Source: Treponema denticola ATCC 35405 (lineage in GTDB: Bacteria > Spirochaetota > Spirochaetia > Treponematales > Treponemataceae). Taken from it: a DNA stretch of 64,000 nt. Both the position numbers and the translations under genes were made by a program. The stretch lies in contig NC_002967.9 of the NCBI RefSeq assembly GCF_000008185.1, positions 1,178,001 to 1,242,000 of the forward strand, in the 5' to 3' direction. The notes under the pieces are model-generated. The model searched no databases, had not been told where the DNA came from, and was given only the letters and a program-made list of their open reading frames with translations. Below, piece by piece: positions 23,347 through 32,738 of this stretch (the stretch's first letter is position 1; every line of letters begins with the position of its first letter).

Positions 23347-24411
23347 CTAATCCCCCACAATCCCGTAATCAGGCAGCAAATCTATAGCCTCTTTTTTCTT
23401 CCTGTCCGTAACTTGTGTATATTGTGCCGTGGTGCTTATCTTGGTATGGCCTAAAAGTTTTTGAACCGTATATAAGTCCGCCCCGGACTCCAAAAGCAGG
23501 GTAGCGTGGGTATGTCTTGCCAAGTGCCAGCCTATCTTCTGTCTGACTCCGGCCCGCTTGCCCCATTCTATTAAATACTGATTCATATTGGTGCCGGTCG
23601 TTGCAACATGAGGAAAAATAAAATCTTCATCCGTTCTGTTCGGGTTTTCCTCTGCAAGAAGGTGCAAAAAAGCTATAGCCTCATCTTTGATAGGCAAATA
23701 TACGGCCCTCTTTGTTTTCTGTTGAATCTTTGTAAGTGTCTTTTTCTCAAAAGATACGCCGCCCCATTTTAAGCTTTTTAAGTCGCTTATTCGTAGGCCC
23801 GTACAGCATGCAAACAAAAAGGCTTTTTTTACATCCGCCCCTAAAATCCCGCCTATAGGTTCTGCAGCCAATTTTCTAATATCTTCCGGCATTAAGAATT
23901 CTTTAATGCTTTCAGGGCAATGAATGTGTTTAACTCCTATTGTAGGATCTTTAACCAGCACTCCGTCTCTTACGGCCTTTTTAAAAAGAGTACGTAAAGA
24001 GCAGGCGTAATTTTCGCAAGTATAAGGCGATAGCTCCGTTTCTCTTTGTAGTGTCTGCTGGAAGTTTTCAAACCATGTCGGCGTTAAAGCATCCATTTTT
24101 AAGGTTGGCGATATTTTTTCAATCCAGAGAACAACCTTATGAAGCGGGTGCTTTTTATTTTTTTCTGCAGCCGCATTTTTTACATATTCAAGGACGGTTA
24201 TTTTGGTAAGAGCAGGATCTGATAAGCCGTTACTTACGGCAATCAATGAAACTTCCCTTTTGCTCCTCAAAACTTCTGCCATATCCATAACTACCTTATT
24301 TTGAGCCTTATCGGTAGTAACCGTAAGCCCTGTGCTTTCCCTCCAACGTTTACCGCTGATATATATACTAAGATATATTTTATTGCGGTTAATCCATAGT
24401 TTTACGCTCAT
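23347..24411 (-). CDS. int: Phage integrase, tyrosine recombinase (354 aa)
   Basis: A SAM-like N-terminal DNA-binding part (about 60-160, with SPYTCENYACSLRTLFKKAV) and a catalytic C-terminus. Catalytic residues visible: R207 in ACCTGLRISDL, a Lys in TKIQQKTKRAVYLP (about 230), H296 and R299 in WHLARHTHATLLLESGADL, H322 in LLGHTKISTTAQYT and the nucleophile Y331. It integrates and excises the phage at a chromosomal site, most likely the neighbouring tRNA-Met. It reads toward the phage interior, convergent with the membrane gene. Length and motifs are normal. Confidence 0.93.
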   Translation of the reverse strand: MSVKLWINRNKIYLSIYISGKRWRESTGLTVTTDKAQNKVVMDMAEVLRSKREVSLIAVSNGLSDPALTKITVLEYVKNAAAEKNKKHPLHKVVLWIEKISPTLKMDALTPTWFENFQQTLQRETELSPYTCENYACSLRTLFKKAVRDGVLVKDPTIGVKHIHCPESIKEFLMPEDIRKLAAEPIGGILGADVKKAFLFACCTGLRISDLKSLKWGGVSFEKKTLTKIQQKTKRAVYLPIKDEAIAFLHLLAEENPNRTDEDFIFPHVATTGTNMNQYLIEWGKRAGVRQKIGWHLARHTHATLLLESGADLYTVQKLLGHTKISTTAQYTQVTDRKKKEAIDLLPDYGIVGD

Positions 24412-24618
24412 ATTTCCCTCACTTTAGTAAGTTTCATAGCTTACATATAGTTTACAAACTGCTTACAATATCGGCAAAAATAAAGCAAAATAAAGTAGAA
24501 ACAACTAAAATAATGTTAAATCGTGCTTTACGTGATAATCGTGTAAGTCTATAATAGCTATAAAGATGTGAAACAAACAATAAAAAAAGGCACTCATTTG
24601 AGTGCCTTTAAAAAAGAT
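24412..24618. other. Integrase-tRNA interval, candidate attachment region
   Basis: The 207 bases hold no gene. Close to the integrase start are three spaced copies of a TTACA-type motif (GCTTACATA, GTTTACAAA, GCTTACAAT; about 24440-24468) that could be integrase arm sites or part of its promoter. AAATAAAG is also repeated (about 24480-24497). The right attachment site should lie here or in the 3' end of the tRNA, but without the left end it cannot be confirmed. Confidence 0.35.
24586..24609 (-). terminator. tRNA-Met terminator
   Basis: Inverted repeat AAAGGCACTCA / TGAGTGCCTTT. On the minus strand it follows the tRNA by about ten bases and is followed by a run of T. Intrinsic terminator, which also shields the prophage from host transcription. 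Confidence 0.8.
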
Positions 24619-24691
24619 TAGCGGCAATAGGGCTTGAACCTATGACCTAACGGATATGAGCCGTTTGCTCTGCCAACTGAGCTATACCGCC
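24619..24691 (-). tRNA. tRNA-Met (CAT)
   Basis: A 73-base cloverleaf: acceptor GGCGGTA paired with TGCCGCT (a G-U at the end), D-arm GCTC...GAGC, anticodon loop CTCATAT with CAT, T-arm ATAGG TTCAAGC CCTAT. CCA is not encoded. CAT tRNAs include elongator Met and Ile with modified C; overall similarity to elongator Met is better. The gene probably serves as the phage target. Confidence 0.9.
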
Positions 24692-24703
24692 GTAAGAGCT
24701 TTG

Positions 24704-24732
24704 AGTATATAAAAAATATACATTTATGTCAA
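24704..24732 (-). promoter_or_regulatory. tRNA-Met promoter
   Basis: Minus strand TTGACA (24732-24727), 17-base spacer, TATACT (24709-24704), 12 bases before the tRNA. Textbook sigma-70 promoter. Confidence 0.85.
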
Positions 24733-24740
24733 GTCCTAAT

Positions 24741-25490
24741 TTAGAAATCTAAGCTTAAAACTTTAAATATCGAAATAATTTTCGGATTTATATCCTTATA
24801 CAAAAAGATAGCTTCCCTGTCTTCAGGTTTAACTCCTTTAAGGGCTCTGAGTTTTTTCATTACTTCAGGGTTTGTATTTTTTGTTGCATATATTGCACCG
24901 ATGTCAACCAATTTTTTACTTACGATAAGTTCTCCGCCTGCTGCAAGGTTTTGAAGGCGGCATGCAAGATTGATGCCGTAACCTACATAATCTCTATATT
25001 TTAATTGAGATGCTTCTGCCGAAATTTCATATTTGTATACCTTATCTAGGACTAAAGCACCTCCTATTGCCAGATTTCCGTAGGGTTTAAATAGTTCTTC
25101 TCTTGTAAATTCTACATATGTAGTAAAAACCGTAACGGCTTCTTTTATTGCAACCCCATCCAGCTTATCCCATATAACTAAGGCTCCGTCTCCAAGCAGT
25201 TTATAATAAGAACAATTATAACCAAACTGATTAAGGCAGGAAAGGAAGTTGGATGTAAAAGATTTAATTAGACCGAAAACAACCGTTTCTTCGTTATTAC
25301 ACATAAAATCGCTAAAGCCGCGTACATCTATACAAAGGATAAGAGAATGCGGTCTTGTTTCACCGAGGTATACATTATCAAATATATCTATAGGGCCTTT
25401 TTTTAAGGCTTCCAATGTAAGAGAATCAAGTTCAACAGTATCTTTGCTTGATGCATTTATCCCTAATTCTGAAATTATATCATCACTCAT
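24741..25490 (-). CDS. Class III adenylate/guanylate cyclase domain protein (249 aa)
   Basis: A soluble cyclase with little beyond the catalytic domain. D55 in LILCIDVRGFSDF and D101 in YYKLLGDGALVIWD are the metal ligands. K97 and D167 sit where adenine-specifying residues are found in adenylyl cyclases; N174 and R178 in YGINLACRLQ are transition-state residues. All catalytic positions appear conserved, so the enzyme should be active and probably makes cAMP. No sensor domain is visible; N-terminal 45 residues might mediate dimerisation. It is chromosomal, next to the prophage, and transcribed alone. Substrate preference needs testing. Confidence 0.88.
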   Translation of the reverse strand: MSDDIISELGINASSKDTVELDSLTLEALKKGPIDIFDNVYLGETRPHSLILCIDVRGFSDFMCNNEETVVFGLIKSFTSNFLSCLNQFGYNCSYYKLLGDGALVIWDKLDGVAIKEAVTVFTTYVEFTREELFKPYGNLAIGGALVLDKVYKYEISAEASQLKYRDYVGYGINLACRLQNLAAGGELIVSKKLVDIGAIYATKNTNPEVMKKLRALKGVKPEDREAIFLYKDINPKIISIFKVLSLDF

Positions 25491-25552
25491 AAAAGCATTG
25501 TAATATATATTTAAAAAAATAGCAAGGTAATTTTTATGATTTTACAAGAATA

Positions 25553-25590
25553 TAAAAAAAGACCGTTATGTTAAACATCATAACGGTCTT
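25553..25590 (-). terminator. groEL terminator
   Basis: AAGACCGTTATG and CATAACGGTCTT pair in a 12-base stem with an 8-base loop; the minus strand continues TTTTTTTATA. Strong intrinsic terminator 17 bases after the groEL stop. Confidence 0.9.
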
Positions 25591-25606
25591 CATTTTCTTA
25601 TATACT

Positions 25607-27265
<1,659 letters not shown>

Positions 27266-27297
27266 TTAATTTATTAATTATCGTGGGTATAAGATAC

Positions 27298-27346
27298 AAA
27301 AAAAACGGCAAAACGGCAAGGGGGTAGGGGAATTGCCTTTATGCCG
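27298..27346 (-). terminator. Terminator of the haem operon
   Basis: CGGCAAAACGGCAA (27306-27319) and TTGCCTTTATGCCG (27333-27346) pair with a small internal loop. On the minus strand the stem is followed by eight T. It lies 26 bases after the rSAM gene stop and ends the five-gene operon; its edge overlaps the possible groEL promoter. Confidence 0.65.
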
Positions 27347-27371
27347 CTTCCTTCTTTAATTCTTTTTGTTA

Positions 27372-28640
27372 TTAAAAAATGCTTTTTCCAAGTTCGGCTG
27401 CAAGACTGTTGCCCCAAAAAAAGCCCTTGTCGGTAAATTTATAATTTTTGGAGCCTTCATCTTTTTTGATCAAAGTCTCTTTTTCCAATCCGGTAAGCAT
27501 ATCATAGATTTTATCCGACTCTTCTTTTGTCAAAAAACTTAAATCCAACAATCCTTCTTGAAGCTGTCCTGAAAATCTTTTTATTCTGCGATAATCTTCG
27601 CTTATCCACATACCCGAAGTTTTATCAAAGCCGTTAATTTGATCCGCAAATTTTTCTTTGTCGAGGGGATTCATTACGGCCGTATTATTTACGAAGCCTC
27701 CGGCTCCGGCCCCCACAGGAAAAATATCGCCGCCTAGGTGCCCGCTTCTGATATATTCGTAGTTGTCTCTGCCGGGTTTTACAAGTTTTGTTATCTCTAA
27801 AAAATCGTAACCTGCTTTTCGGCTTTCTTCCAAAATGGTCAAAAAGAACTCTGCATCCTGATGAAGCGTTTTTTCGGCATATTCTTCTTTATCGACACTG
27901 CGGCCTATCTTGGAAGTATCCATTACGATGAGAGAGTAAAAAGAAAAACCTGCAATATCTAAGGCAAAGGCCTTATGTAAGTCATCCTTTAATATTTCCT
28001 TTGTTTCACCGGGATAATTATAAATAATATCGATGTTGACATTTTTAAAGCCGGTTTTAAAAGCTCGTCTCAAAAAATTTTCCGCATTTTCGCCGTTTCC
28101 GATTCTGCCCAATGTTTTTCGTCCTTCATCATTAAAGGTTTGAATACCGGCACTTATTCTGTTTAAACCGTTTTCAAAAAGAATTTTAAGCTTTTCGTCA
28201 TCCAATTCAGAAACGGTAGTCTCCATCGAAATTTCGGCATCTTTTGCTATGTTAAAATTTTTTTGAAGAGCTTTAAGTATTTCGGCAAGCTGTTTTGCAG
28301 GCAGGGTTGTAGGTGTTCCGCCTCCGAAATAAACCGAATTTATGTTTGAGGTTTTTACATATTCCGTCTTACCGTAATTTTCAATCTGCCTTATCACAAG
28401 GGCGGCGTAGTCATCCGGTACCGGGTTTATTGTCCGCCTCATGCTGCAAAAATTGCAAATTTTTTTACAATAGGGTACGTGGATGTAAATGGATTTTTTC
28501 CCGTTTTGTGTATTGGGTTCTGAAAGGGCTTTTTCCAAAGACCTCATTCCTTTTGAATATTTCATGGAACCCATTCCTGTATCGTGATGAGATTTTTTGC
28601 GGTCTTTAAATGAACAATTTAAAATATCTTCTGCAGTCAT
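27372..28640 (-). CDS. Radical-SAM enzyme, HemW/HutW/ChuW type (422 aa)
   Basis: The SAM cluster motif is YIHVPYCKKICNFCSM (Cys-x3-Cys-x2-Cys, about residues 57-64), followed by NSVYFGGGTPTTLP and the EISMETTVSEL and GLNRISAGIQTFND stretches common to the coproporphyrinogen-dehydrogenase-like rSAM family. The C-terminal part is a helical winged-type domain ending in YKFTDKGFFWGNSLAAEL. At 422 aa it is longer than typical HemW (about 380). Context favours the ChuW/HutW branch: it is last in an operon with a haem-type ABC importer and a flavodoxin. E. coli ChuW opens the haem ring anaerobically and frees iron. HemW-type haem chaperone remains an alternative. Confidence 0.75.
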   Translation of the reverse strand: MTAEDILNCSFKDRKKSHHDTGMGSMKYSKGMRSLEKALSEPNTQNGKKSIYIHVPYCKKICNFCSMRRTINPVPDDYAALVIRQIENYGKTEYVKTSNINSVYFGGGTPTTLPAKQLAEILKALQKNFNIAKDAEISMETTVSELDDEKLKILFENGLNRISAGIQTFNDEGRKTLGRIGNGENAENFLRRAFKTGFKNVNIDIIYNYPGETKEILKDDLHKAFALDIAGFSFYSLIVMDTSKIGRSVDKEEYAEKTLHQDAEFFLTILEESRKAGYDFLEITKLVKPGRDNYEYIRSGHLGGDIFPVGAGAGGFVNNTAVMNPLDKEKFADQINGFDKTSGMWISEDYRRIKRFSGQLQEGLLDLSFLTKEESDKIYDMLTGLEKETLIKKDEGSKNYKFTDKGFFWGNSLAAELGKSIF

Positions 28641-28683
28641 TTATAGAATGCTCCTTATGTTAATTTTAACCGGCAGATTTTAA

Positions 28684-29187
28684 TTATCTTCCGAAATTTT
28701 CAAATGCTTTTTTTGCATTTTCAAAATCTTTTTTATCAGGATGTTTTGCTGCCTCTTCATGGCGTTTTCTTCTTTCTTCATTCATGTAGTGCGGATGATC
28801 TTTAGGTAAGGATTTAAACATTTCGGTAAGAGCCGGATCTATTTTTCCTTGACAGCCGAATCCTGCAAGCACTTCATTTCCGTTTTTTGTTAAAAGCTCT
28901 TTTGCGCTTTTATGGCAATCTTCCGCATGGGGAGAATCGGGATAGGCTCCCAATGTAAAGAAATAGCCCGTTTTTTTGTTTTTAATCGTTTCCATAAAAT
29001 TTAATGCTTCTTCATTTGGAAGGCCTTTATCGATCCAAAAACCTACAATGACCGCATCATAATTGTTTACGTCTTTAACTTCGCTCACTGCAAAAAAATC
29101 GGTTCCCTGAGGAAGAGTTTTTAATACGGCTTCTGCTACAGCCTTGGTGTTCCCAGTTTTACTTGAATAAGTCAATAAAATTTTCAT
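28684..29187 (-). CDS. Flavodoxin-like protein of haem/bilin metabolism type (167 aa)
   Basis: The N-terminus is a flavodoxin FMN phosphate loop (YSSKTGNTKAVAEAVLK). VGFWIDKGLPNEEALNFM and FFTLGAYPDSPHAEDC are further flavodoxin-fold segments. The C-terminal tail (HPHYMNEERRKRHEEAAKHP) with several His resembles the tail of flavodoxins linked with haem and bilin metabolism (HmuF of Fusobacterium, BilS-type). Probably supplies electrons for haem ring opening or reduces the linear product. It lies 43 bases before the rSAM gene in the same operon. Family placement is by memory, not by search. Confidence 0.75.
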   Translation of the reverse strand: MKILLTYSSKTGNTKAVAEAVLKTLPQGTDFFAVSEVKDVNNYDAVIVGFWIDKGLPNEEALNFMETIKNKKTGYFFTLGAYPDSPHAEDCHKSAKELLTKNGNEVLAGFGCQGKIDPALTEMFKSLPKDHPHYMNEERRKRHEEAAKHPDKKDFENAKKAFENFGR

Positions 29188-29214
29188 AAATAATTCTCCT
29201 AATTGATTTTTGAT

Positions 29215-30003
29215 TTAGATTTTGCCTTTTCTTTTAGGCAATACGATCGGAAAATGTTCCTCTTCGTCATAAATAACTTTACAGTCTATACCGTAAATTT
29301 GTTTTATAAGTTCTGAAGTAAAAATTTCTTGCGGTGTCCCTTTTTTGTAAAGTTTGCCGTCTTTTAATACGATAATTTCATCGCTATATTGTGCTGCCTG
29401 ATTTAAATCGTGCAATACCATAATAATCGAAAGATTAGTGTTTCGATTTAAATCGTAAACAAGGTCCAAAAGTTCCAGCTGATAACCTATATCCAAATAG
29501 GTGGTAGGCTCATCCAGCAGTAGCACCTGAGGCTGCTGTGCCAATGCCATTGCAAGCCAGACACGCTGTCTTTCGCCGCCTGAAAGCATGCAAACTTTTT
29601 TTTCGGCAAAGTCGACTAAGTCCGTTTGGATAAGGACTTGTTGTAAAATGTCTTCATCTCTTTTTTCAAATTGCTGATACCATTTTTTATGCGGACATCT
29701 GCCGAAGTATATCAGATTTTTTACCGTAATATCTTCAGGCGAGATATTGTGCTGCAATAAAATTGCCAATCGTTTTGCAAATTCCTTTTTTGATACTGTT
29801 GCGATATCGGTATCGAAAAGGGATATTTGGCCGCATGCAGTATTTAAAAGGCGGGCAAAACTGCGTAAAATGGTTGATTTTCCGGAGCCGTTAGGCCCTA
29901 TTATCGAAATAATTTTTCCTTGCGTAAAATCCGCCGAAAAACTTTTTACTACATCTTTTTTATCGTATCTTAACGAAATGTCTTTTGCAGAAACAGCTGT
30001 CAT
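29215..30003 (-). CDS. Haem/iron ABC transporter ATP-binding protein (262 aa)
   Basis: All ATPase motifs: Walker A IIGPNGSGKST (residues ~34-44), Q-loop LLQHN, signature MLSGGERQRVWLAMALAQQP, Walker B VLLLDEPTTYLDI and the switch HDLNQAAQY. The FecE/HmuV/FepC type, which supplies energy to the FecCD-type permease encoded 15 bases upstream. Cytoplasmic face of the inner membrane. Confidence 0.93.
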   Translation of the reverse strand: MTAVSAKDISLRYDKKDVVKSFSADFTQGKIISIIGPNGSGKSTILRSFARLLNTACGQISLFDTDIATVSKKEFAKRLAILLQHNISPEDITVKNLIYFGRCPHKKWYQQFEKRDEDILQQVLIQTDLVDFAEKKVCMLSGGERQRVWLAMALAQQPQVLLLDEPTTYLDIGYQLELLDLVYDLNRNTNLSIIMVLHDLNQAAQYSDEIIVLKDGKLYKKGTPQEIFTSELIKQIYGIDCKVIYDEEEHFPIVLPKRKGKI

Positions 30004-30018
30004 AACAAAAGTTCCTCC

Positions 30019-31008
30019 CTATTTCCTTTTACCGGAACTTCTCAAAAGGTACAGAAAAAACGGTGCTCCGAATATCGACATTACAATTCCTACAGGCAAT
30101 TCAATCGGTGAAGCAATAGTACGGGCAAAAGTATCCGCTCCGAGCAGCAAAACTGCTCCGCTGAACATTGAAAACGGTAATAGACTCTTATAATCCGACC
30201 CGACCAGCATCCTCATGATATGGGGGATAACCAAACCTATAAAACCGATGATTCCGACAGTCGAAGTCGATATCCCTGCCAAAAAAGCCCCGATAATCGA
30301 AAGAAATACACGGCAGCGGTTGACACTTACCCCAAGACTTTTTGCTTTTTCATCTCCCAGCAATAAGACATTCGCTGCCCTAATACAAAGAAGAGCAAGT
30401 ATCAGGGCCGGAATACTGTATACAATAAGCACTTGAAAATGCCGCCACGTTTTTCCTGACAAACTTCCGTTAAGCCACATCAACGCACCCTGAAGCCTGT
30501 CGCTAAATAAAATGGTAACCAAACCGGTAAGGCTTCCCAAAAGAGCATTGATTGCAACTCCCGATAGAATAATTCGTACGGGAGTAAACCCGTCTTTCCA
30601 TGCTAAAAGATATATTAAAAAGGCTGCAAATATCGCCCCGACAAAAGCCGCAGGCGGTACCAAGTATGCATACTGAGGAAGAGCGAGCATCAATATAACC
30701 CCGGCGACACTGGCTCCTGCAGAAACGCCGATAATACCGGGATCCGCCAAGGGATTTTGCATAACCGCCTGCATCAAAGCTCCGGCAGATGCAAGATTCA
30801 TTCCGACGACAAGGGCAACAAGGACACGCGGAAGCCTTAAATCAAAGATTACATCGGTAACGAGCTGCTCCCCTCTGCCGCACAGGGCCGCCCAAATTTG
30901 TGCAAATGAAAATTTGAGCGAACCCGATGCAACAGATGAAAAAAACAAAACTATAAGTAATAGAGATAAAACAATAAAAACACCTGCTTTTTTCACCTGT
31001 ATTACCAT
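30019..31008 (-). CDS. Haem/iron ABC transporter permease, FecCD family (329 aa)
   Basis: About ten hydrophobic helices with family motifs: DLRLPRVLVALVVGMNLASA (RLPR), GALMQAVMQNPLADPGIIGV (the NPLADP motif) and GIIGFIGLVIPHIMRMLVGS near the C-terminus (the ...GLi.PH..R...G contact with the ATPase). Single permease gene, so it presumably forms a homodimer. Its ATG follows the stop of the binding-protein gene directly. Confidence 0.93.
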   Translation of the reverse strand: MVIQVKKAGVFIVLSLLLIVLFFSSVASGSLKFSFAQIWAALCGRGEQLVTDVIFDLRLPRVLVALVVGMNLASAGALMQAVMQNPLADPGIIGVSAGASVAGVILMLALPQYAYLVPPAAFVGAIFAAFLIYLLAWKDGFTPVRIILSGVAINALLGSLTGLVTILFSDRLQGALMWLNGSLSGKTWRHFQVLIVYSIPALILALLCIRAANVLLLGDEKAKSLGVSVNRCRVFLSIIGAFLAGISTSTVGIIGFIGLVIPHIMRMLVGSDYKSLLPFSMFSGAVLLLGADTFARTIASPIELPVGIVMSIFGAPFFLYLLRSSGKRK

Positions 31009-31923
31009 CTACTTACTTCCATAAAAGTAGTTGCCTAAAGTTTCCAGAGCTTCCGGTATATAAGGGGACCCTGCAATAAAGAATATTCGGGTATCCAAAC
31101 TATAATATCTCTTATTTTTAACGGCATCAATTTTTTGCCAAAAATCACTTTGAAATTCTTTTTCGTACATTTTTGCAGTATCTTTTGCATCACCGTGGCT
31201 GGTAAGCAAAATAATATCGGGATTGGAAGCCTTTACCAGCTCCAGATTCATAGGAACCGTAGTATTTTTTACCGTATTGTCCTTCCATATATTTTCCGCA
31301 CCTAAGACCTTTATTAAACTGCCGACAAAAGAACCTTCCGTATGTATACTCATACTGTTGGGAAAACCTGCAATAATTAAAACTTTAAGAGGTTTTTTAT
31401 TTTTATTGGCAGCTTTAACCTTTGCAACCACATCTTCGACTTCTTTTACATAAGCTGCGGCTTCTTTTTGCTTGTTGTAAACCTCACCTAAGTACTTCAT
31501 CGAATTTAAAATATCGGTGTAGGTTGTAGTCTGCAAAAACTCCGCAGGGATATTTAAAGCCTTTAATTGTTCTGCAATAGGTGCACCCCTATCACCGGTT
31601 GCCAAATAAAAGTCGGGGTTTACTTCCTTAAGCTTTTCAAGATCAACGCGCATCGGCATACCGATTTCCGTTTTATCCTTATACCTTGCACTTATTTCCC
31701 GTTTTGTCGAAGGTCTTGCAACTATATCGACATCAAGCATGTCAAGCATCTGTAATAGAACAACCTGTCCTACAGCAGTCCTTTGAGGAACGGATGCAGG
31801 AACCATATAGCCGTACATTTCACGGCCTTTTTCCTGTTTCGTACTGCCTTCCTTGCTTCCTCCTGCAAACAGCAGGGTACTCATACAAAGGAAACCCAAA
31901 ATAATAAATAATTTGTTTTTCAT
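31009..31923 (-). CDS. Haem/iron ABC substrate-binding protein (304 aa)
   Basis: Peripla_BP_2-type (FhuD/IsdE-like) binding protein with signal peptide MKNKLFIILGFLCMSTLLFA and a Gly-Gly-Ser-Lys start of the mature protein. The core includes VLIIAGFPNSMSIHTEGSFV, KASNPDIILLTSHGDA and ITERR-like final helices. A GGAGG lies 5 bases before ATG 31923; a longer frame from 31953 is not supported. No lipobox of the usual type, so probably periplasmic rather than lipid-anchored, though spirochaetal lipoboxes are loose. First gene of the operon. Substrate (haem versus iron chelate) is not visible from sequence. Confidence 0.88.
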   Translation of the reverse strand: MKNKLFIILGFLCMSTLLFAGGSKEGSTKQEKGREMYGYMVPASVPQRTAVGQVVLLQMLDMLDVDIVARPSTKREISARYKDKTEIGMPMRVDLEKLKEVNPDFYLATGDRGAPIAEQLKALNIPAEFLQTTTYTDILNSMKYLGEVYNKQKEAAAYVKEVEDVVAKVKAANKNKKPLKVLIIAGFPNSMSIHTEGSFVGSLIKVLGAENIWKDNTVKNTTVPMNLELVKASNPDIILLTSHGDAKDTAKMYEKEFQSDFWQKIDAVKNKRYYSLDTRIFFIAGSPYIPEALETLGNYFYGSK

Positions 31924-31974
31924 AAAAACCTCCAAAACAAAAGTTTTAACCATATTTCTTATAAAAGAAAGATG

Positions 31975-32025
31975 TTAGCCATAGCTAAGTTTGCAAAGGA
32001 TAACATTATTTATTTTTTCTGTCAA
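31975..32025 (-). promoter_or_regulatory. Haem-operon promoter with palindromic operator
   Basis: Minus strand TTGACA (32025-32020), 17-base spacer, TATCCT (32002-31997). Just downstream of the expected start, TTAGC-CATA-GCTAA (31975-31988) has two perfect 5-base arms resembling DtxR/MntR-type metal-regulator sites. Repression when iron is plentiful is plausible. The divergent remnant gene starts only 7 bases from the -35 box. Confidence 0.7.
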
Positions 32026-32031
32026 TAGGAA

Positions 32032-32598
32032 ATGAAAAAAAGTGTTCGGTTTTTATCTAAAAAAAGTTCCGAATACATAGGAGAAGTTTTACTTTTTAGG
32101 AAAAAACTATCCGCCCTTGTAAACATAAAAGAACTTATAGATTCTAATCAAGAAAAAAATACTGAAAAGTTCTCTCAAAATAAGTTTTTTGATTTTGCGG
32201 AAATGGCACAAATTAATATCCAAGAAATTCTAACTTTTAGAAAACAAACCTTGCTGGCCGCCGTAAACTCATCATGTAAAAAGGGACCTAAAAACGTACT
32301 TGACCTTGGCGGAGGAGCCGGTGTCATGCTCGGTGCAATTGCGAAGCAATACCCCTGTGCTTCCTATACCTTATTTGAAAGGCCCGTTGTTGCAAAAATT
32401 GCCTATGATTACATAAAACAGATTTCCTTAAAAAATACGGTTAAAATAATAGAAGGCGATTTTCTAAAAGACGACATACGGAATGATTACGATTTAATAA
32501 TCGCTTCCGGCATCTTTCCTTTTCGGAATCTTATAAAAAAAGAAGATTGCGAAAAGGATAAAAAAATTATGTTGACGGTTTTCTATACCTTATTTTAA
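32032..32598 (+). pseudogene. Truncated SAM-dependent methyltransferase
   Basis: 188 codons. Motif I is present (VLDLGGGAGVMLGAIAKQYP, residues ~87-106), also TLFERPVV and IIEGDFLKDDIRNDYDLIIA, the acetylserotonin-O-methyltransferase-like pattern. The normal C-terminal third (after motif IV) is gone; instead the frame runs into KKIMLTVFYTLF, which looks like the first residues of a permease. So the gene seems fused by deletion to a downstream permease gene. First member of a decayed three-gene locus. Start ATG 32032 follows AGGAAA. Confidence 0.6.
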
Positions 32599-32738
32599 TG
32601 ATAATAACTGCTGCCTTTTTTTCGTGTTTAATTGGACGTTTTAATATAGATTTCAAGGATATATATGCAATTTGTATAGGGGATAAACGTATTGAAACCA
32701 TCGATTTGAAACGGCATATTTTATTTAAAGGAGGGTGA
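32598..32738 (+). pseudogene. Remnant of an FecCD-type permease N-terminus
   Basis: A 46-codon frame overlapping the methyltransferase stop (TAATG): MIITAAFFSCLIGRFNIDFK, then DIYAICIGDKRIETIDL. One membrane helix and a GRFNIDFKDIYAI element typical of the first helix of FecCD permeases. The remaining nine helices are missing, and the frame ends in the DNA that precedes the ATPase remnant. Evidence of an internal deletion. Confidence 0.5.

Larger units (their letters stand above)
1..24618. mobile_element. Prophage of a short-tailed (podovirus-type) phage, left end outside window
   Basis: A contiguous block of phage genes ends at a tyrosine integrase next to a tRNA-Met gene. Structural, packaging and replication genes all read leftward; the repressor and two further genes read rightward. 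The order terminase S, terminase L, portal, Bbp19-like, scaffold, capsid, Bbp16-like cement, gp11-like, gp12-like and three internal virion proteins is that of short-tailed phages and most like the Bordetella BPP-1 group. The structural genes seen here appear intact, so the element may be functional. Holin, endolysin, tail fibre and the left attachment site are not in the window. T. denticola is known to carry a prophage; whether this is the same one cannot be decided here. The right boundary is inferred from the integrase and tRNA positions. Confidence 0.93.

Noticed and set aside
1-24618. Diversity-generating retroelement, expected from similarity to BPP-1
   Set aside because: No reverse transcriptase, template repeat or variable tail gene is visible. 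It could lie left of the window, where tail genes should be.
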